Positions 63,208 through 64,000 of a DNA stretch of 64,000 nucleotides are shown here, piece after piece. Position 1 is the stretch's first letter. Each line of letters begins with the position of its first letter. Origin of the DNA: Paenibacillus endoradicis (GTDB lineage Bacteria > Bacillota > Bacilli > Paenibacillales > Paenibacillaceae); NCBI RefSeq assembly GCF_024721975.1, contig NZ_JANQBB010000006.1, positions 364,241 to 428,240 on the forward strand. The letters run 5' to 3'. Position numbers and translations under genes: made by a program. The notes under the pieces were generated by a model. It worked only from the letters and a program-made list of their open reading frames with translations, did no database searches and was not told the origin of the DNA.

Positions 63208-64000
63208 TTATTGCTGTTGCGCTAATACTTTCAATAATACAGTAACTGCTTCTGCTCTTGTTGTCATTCCGTTACCGTCATAACGATTGTTACCTTTGCC
63301 CTCTATCAATCCAAGTTCCTTCATTGCAGCTACTGCACCTCTTGCCCACATTGGTATCACTTGATCATCCGCAAAATCTGTAACAGCATTCTCTTCTGTC
63401 ACTAATTCCATTGCACGTGCTATCATCACTGCCATCTCTGCACGGGTAATTTCTGCTTGAGGGCGGAAGCTTCCTTCACTATCGCCTAAGATTATGCTTG
63501 CTTCCAACGCTTTTGCTACTGCGCCTTTAGCCCAATCTCCGATTTCTGCTGAATCTGTAAATGTAAGATCCGTCGCTTTGCCTTCTAGCTTCAACGTATT
63601 CATCAACATCACGACAAATTCTGCTCTGGTTACATTTCGTTCAGGTTGGAACGTTCCATTCGAATAACCCGTTACGATGCCTTTGTCTACCGCTTGGATA
63701 ATGTTATCTTTTGCCCAATGACCAGCAATATCACTAAATTTCAGCGCATCTGTTGGTACATCTACCGATTGACCCACTACGAGTACAGCGAACTTTGTAA
63801 AATGTTTAACCGATACTGTGATACGATTTCCGTTCACCGTACCTCCAGTAATCTCTATCCATTGTTTTGTAAGCTCATCATAATAGAATACGCCTGGTCT
63901 TTGGTCACTGCCTACTTTATTTGGATCAAACATGAATGTGAGTGTAGCTGGTTTACTGAAATTTTCCGGGAAGTTTTTCAGTATCTCAAATACATGACTA
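63208..64000 (-). CDS. second SLH-domain surface protein, 5' part beyond the window
   Basis: C-terminal 263 residues of a protein cut by the right edge: the end of the beta domain before the SLH region and three SLH domains. Compared by eye with 58602-59394 there are 10 base differences, all in the last 315 bp of the gene. The 477 bp at 63524-64000 are identical. The few amino-acid changes include N/S in LEASIILGDS and TWAKG/MWARG. The frame is open to the window end, so whether the N-terminal part differs cannot be seen. Confidence 0.92.
   Translation of the reverse strand, partial: SHVFEILKNFPENFSKPATLTFMFDPNKVGSDQRPGVFYYDELTKQWIEITGGTVNGNRITVSVKHFTKFAVLVVGQSVDVPTDALKFSDIAGHWAKDNIIQAVDKGIVTGYSNGTFQPERNVTRAEFVVMLMNTLKLEGKATDLTFTDSAEIGDWAKGAVAKALEASIILGDSEGSFRPQAEITRAEMAVMIARAMELVTEENAVTDFADDQVIPMWARGAVAAMKELGLIEGKGNNRYDGNGMTTRAEAVTVLLKVLAQQQ

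Noticed and set aside
1..64000. tRNA, rRNA, insertion sequence, prophage or integrative element
   Set aside because: None could be recognised by eye: no transposase or integrase coding sequence and no conserved RNA gene segments.

Overview
The window reads as chromosomal DNA of a low-GC Firmicute, most likely Paenibacillus or a close relative. The basis is AT-rich sequence, strong AGGAGG-type ribosome sites with frequent TTG/GTG starts, SLH-domain surface proteins, a copper-amine-oxidase-type stalk domain, FecR and VanW proteins, AraM, and a complete sigma-B partner-switching module. I saw no rRNA, tRNA, CRISPR array, phage or insertion sequence.

Layout. 1-456: a 51-bp tandem repeat, possibly the end of a repeat-bearing reading frame. 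457-1638: araM. 1807-8058 (minus): CHASE2 adenylate cyclase, an NHL/stalk-domain secreted protein and a FecR-domain secreted protein. 8245-9529: ridA and vanW-like. 9731-13268 (minus): a UbiA-type phosphoribosyltransferase, HAD phosphatase, two SMR proteins and a polytopic membrane protein, which together look like a lipid-linked pentose pathway. 13518-16332: an MFS/GNAT pair and a lipoprotein barnase with barstar. 16493-21460: an alpha-glucoside-type ABC importer without ATPase, plus a LacI regulator. 21614-28438: an XRE regulator divergent from cheA-cheW-mcp-cheR-cheB, with no cheY. 28509-34316: aminoglycoside-phosphotransferase-like, LLM oxidoreductase, GNAT, and a divergent TetR/MFS pair. 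34455-42819: a PT-repeat protein with a degenerate sortase domain, DUF1801 proteins, a CDF transporter, GNAT and a MalT-like regulator. 43167-45329: an LmrA/QdoR-like TetR with an LmrB-like MFS. 45447-47164: DinB and alpha/beta-hydrolase proteins plus a small unannotated ORF. 47386-58381: the general stress module. 58602-64000: two SLH proteins, the second cut by the window edge and almost identical to the first.

The general stress module contains RsbK (hybrid kinase), RsbM (CheR-like methyltransferase), RsbY (REC-PP2C phosphatase), RsbV, two RsbW paralogues and SigB. This is the RsbK/RsbM/RsbY architecture known from the Bacillus cereus group, but split into three transcription units. Several genes in and around it (DUF1328, DUF948-rsbW-sigB, YtxH, YjzC-like) are preceded by a GTTTCA-N14-GGKTA-like sigma-B promoter, so the region seems to hold both the regulator and part of its regulon.

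The least expected signal is a dispersed 5'-leader element. It is an inverted-repeat unit of about 64 bp ending in AAAAGTTTTAGGAGG, so that its 3' end is the ribosome binding site of the following gene. Copies precede cheW, an ABC permease and an MFS gene, with a diverged copy before a TetR gene. In two places the unit is tandemly duplicated. All product calls rest on motif reading; no database search was possible.
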